Assembly: GCF_023100685.1 (NCBI RefSeq)
Contig: NZ_CP090064.1
Location: 1,488,001-1,552,000 of the forward strand
Source of the DNA: Proteus vulgaris
GTDB lineage: Bacteria; Pseudomonadota; Gammaproteobacteria; Enterobacterales; Enterobacteriaceae
Reading direction: 5' to 3'
Length of the DNA stretch: 64,000 nt
The notes under the pieces were generated by a model. It was not told the origin of the DNA. It was given only the letters and a program-made list of their open reading frames with translations, and did not search any database. Shown one piece after another: positions 63,440 through 64,000 of this stretch. The translations under genes were made by a program, and so were the position numbers. How positions within the stretch are numbered: position 1 is the first letter of the stretch; each line of letters begins with the position of its first letter.

Positions 63440-64000
63440 TAGATTGCCTCTTCTTTATGTTTCAGTTGGTCTAAACACTCTTTTTCGATTTGGTTTAATC
63501 GACGTAATCGACCAGATAAATATTTCTCGTAATCGTTATCACGACGTTCTTGAGCTAATTTGATATGTGCAGAAATTTCGCGCGTTAATGTGGATGCAAT
63601 GCCTCGCAATTCATTCTCAGTAACAGCACTACGCATAACTTCCGTATGCTTAGTAAATTTCTCGTCTAACTCTTTACGAATACGAGTGATATCTTCAGCT
63701 TTTTCACTCGCATTTTTAATTTCAAATTCAAGCTTGTTACTTGCTAAATATTCAGGGTTATCGTGCATTCCCATAAAGACATCAGAGCTAAAGCCAAGCA
63801 TTGACAGTGCTTTTTTGATTGCATCAGTCAGCGATTTTTTAATAACTTCGCCATCAACTTTAATGCCATATTGGGTTTGATAACGGTAAGGAGTAGCACC
63901 ATAGCTTTCAAACTCACCACGGGTTTCACATTCGATGATGTACCAAAAGCGGATCTTAACTGAGTGGTTCTGTTCGCAGAATAACGAGCCATCACCATCA
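63439..64000 (-). CDS. Phage recombination/annealing-type protein, C-terminal part (runs off right edge)
   Basis: The frame is open to the right edge, so the true start lies beyond 64000. The visible 187 residues include KIRFWYIIECETRGEFESYG, the helical TDAIKKALSMLGFSSDVFMG, and a coiled C-terminus. The LTDAIKKALSMLGFS pattern is common in phage Sak/Rad52-like and other single-strand annealing or DNA-binding proteins. The exact family cannot be fixed without the N-terminus. Confidence 0.5.
   Translation of the reverse strand, partial: DGDGSLFCEQNHSVKIRFWYIIECETRGEFESYGATPYRYQTQYGIKVDGEVIKKSLTDAIKKALSMLGFSSDVFMGMHDNPEYLASNKLEFEIKNASEKAEDITRIRKELDEKFTKHTEVMRSAVTENELRGIASTLTREISAHIKLAQERRDNDYEKYLSGRLRRLNQIEKECLDQLKHKEEAI

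Noticed and set aside
1..64000. CRISPR arrays or rRNA genes
   Set aside because: No regularly spaced repeats and no rRNA-like sequence were found; the three 11-bp repeats at 58987 have no spacers.

Overview
The window reads as a piece of an AT-rich enterobacterial chromosome of the Morganellaceae, most likely Proteus (inferred from low GC, a five-gene chaperone-usher fimbrial operon, yeaR-yoaG, cbpA-cbpM, PACE efflux, RyhB-type sRNAs and the kinds of prophage present; species not determinable here).

Region 1 (1-13.6 kb): the late and right end of a contractile-tailed prophage. A tape-measure C-terminus runs in from the left. It is followed by a 5 kb immunity-type insert: a divergent pair of ribbon-helix-helix repressors around a palindrome, then two antirepressors, an arrangement like immI of P22. 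Then comes a tightly overlapped baseplate operon (Dit-like protein, plug, hub, Gp138-type spike, gp25-like, J-like, DUF2612), a tail fibre with a 168-bp internal direct repeat, a phage-borne copy of DNA polymerase III theta (HolE), and a tyrosine integrase cut off before its catalytic C-terminus.

Region 2 (13.7-20.1 kb): a decayed lambda-like prophage. Small early genes, antiterminator Q, an S-type holin and the Rz spanin are all broken, mostly by in-frame stop codons. The endolysin, a LysE/RhtB-type exporter and a few small genes look intact.

Region 3 (20.6-25.7 kb): an accessory island. Two 25-bp IS3-type terminal repeats face each other across 2.76 kb with no working transposase. Between them is a GHKL ATPase-HELVH metalloprotease protein, the best candidate here for an undescribed system. 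To the right are a winged-helix protein, the 3' stub of a pore-forming colicin and an intact colicin E1-type immunity gene.

Region 4 (25.9-58.5 kb): mostly ordinary chromosome. It holds a nucleoside salvage operon (DeoR-ribokinase fusion, NupC-type carrier, nucleoside hydrolase), the fimbrial operon, PACE efflux with a LysR regulator, yeaR-yoaG, cbpA-cbpM, an M20 amidohydrolase facing a LysR regulator, a C69 dipeptidase, a Rob-like regulator, a MliC-type lysozyme inhibitor, cspA beside an LpxL/LpxP-type acyltransferase, a methyltransferase, a SUKH-repeat protein, a cytosolic 5'-nucleotidase and several small proteins. Two RyhB-type sRNA genes, each with a Fur box in its promoter, lie 4.3 kb apart on the minus strand. 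A 53-codon ORF with its own Fur-like palindrome sits just upstream of the second.

Region 5 (59.1-64.0 kb): the left end of a second prophage, integrated at a tRNA-Pro(GGG) gene. The displaced 47-nt tRNA 3' end lies at 59077-59123. A cargo gene with a HEPN-like RX5H motif sits between att and integrase, followed by integrase, excisionase-like and early/recombination genes, and the prophage runs off the right edge. No CRISPR array, rRNA or intact tRNA gene was seen.
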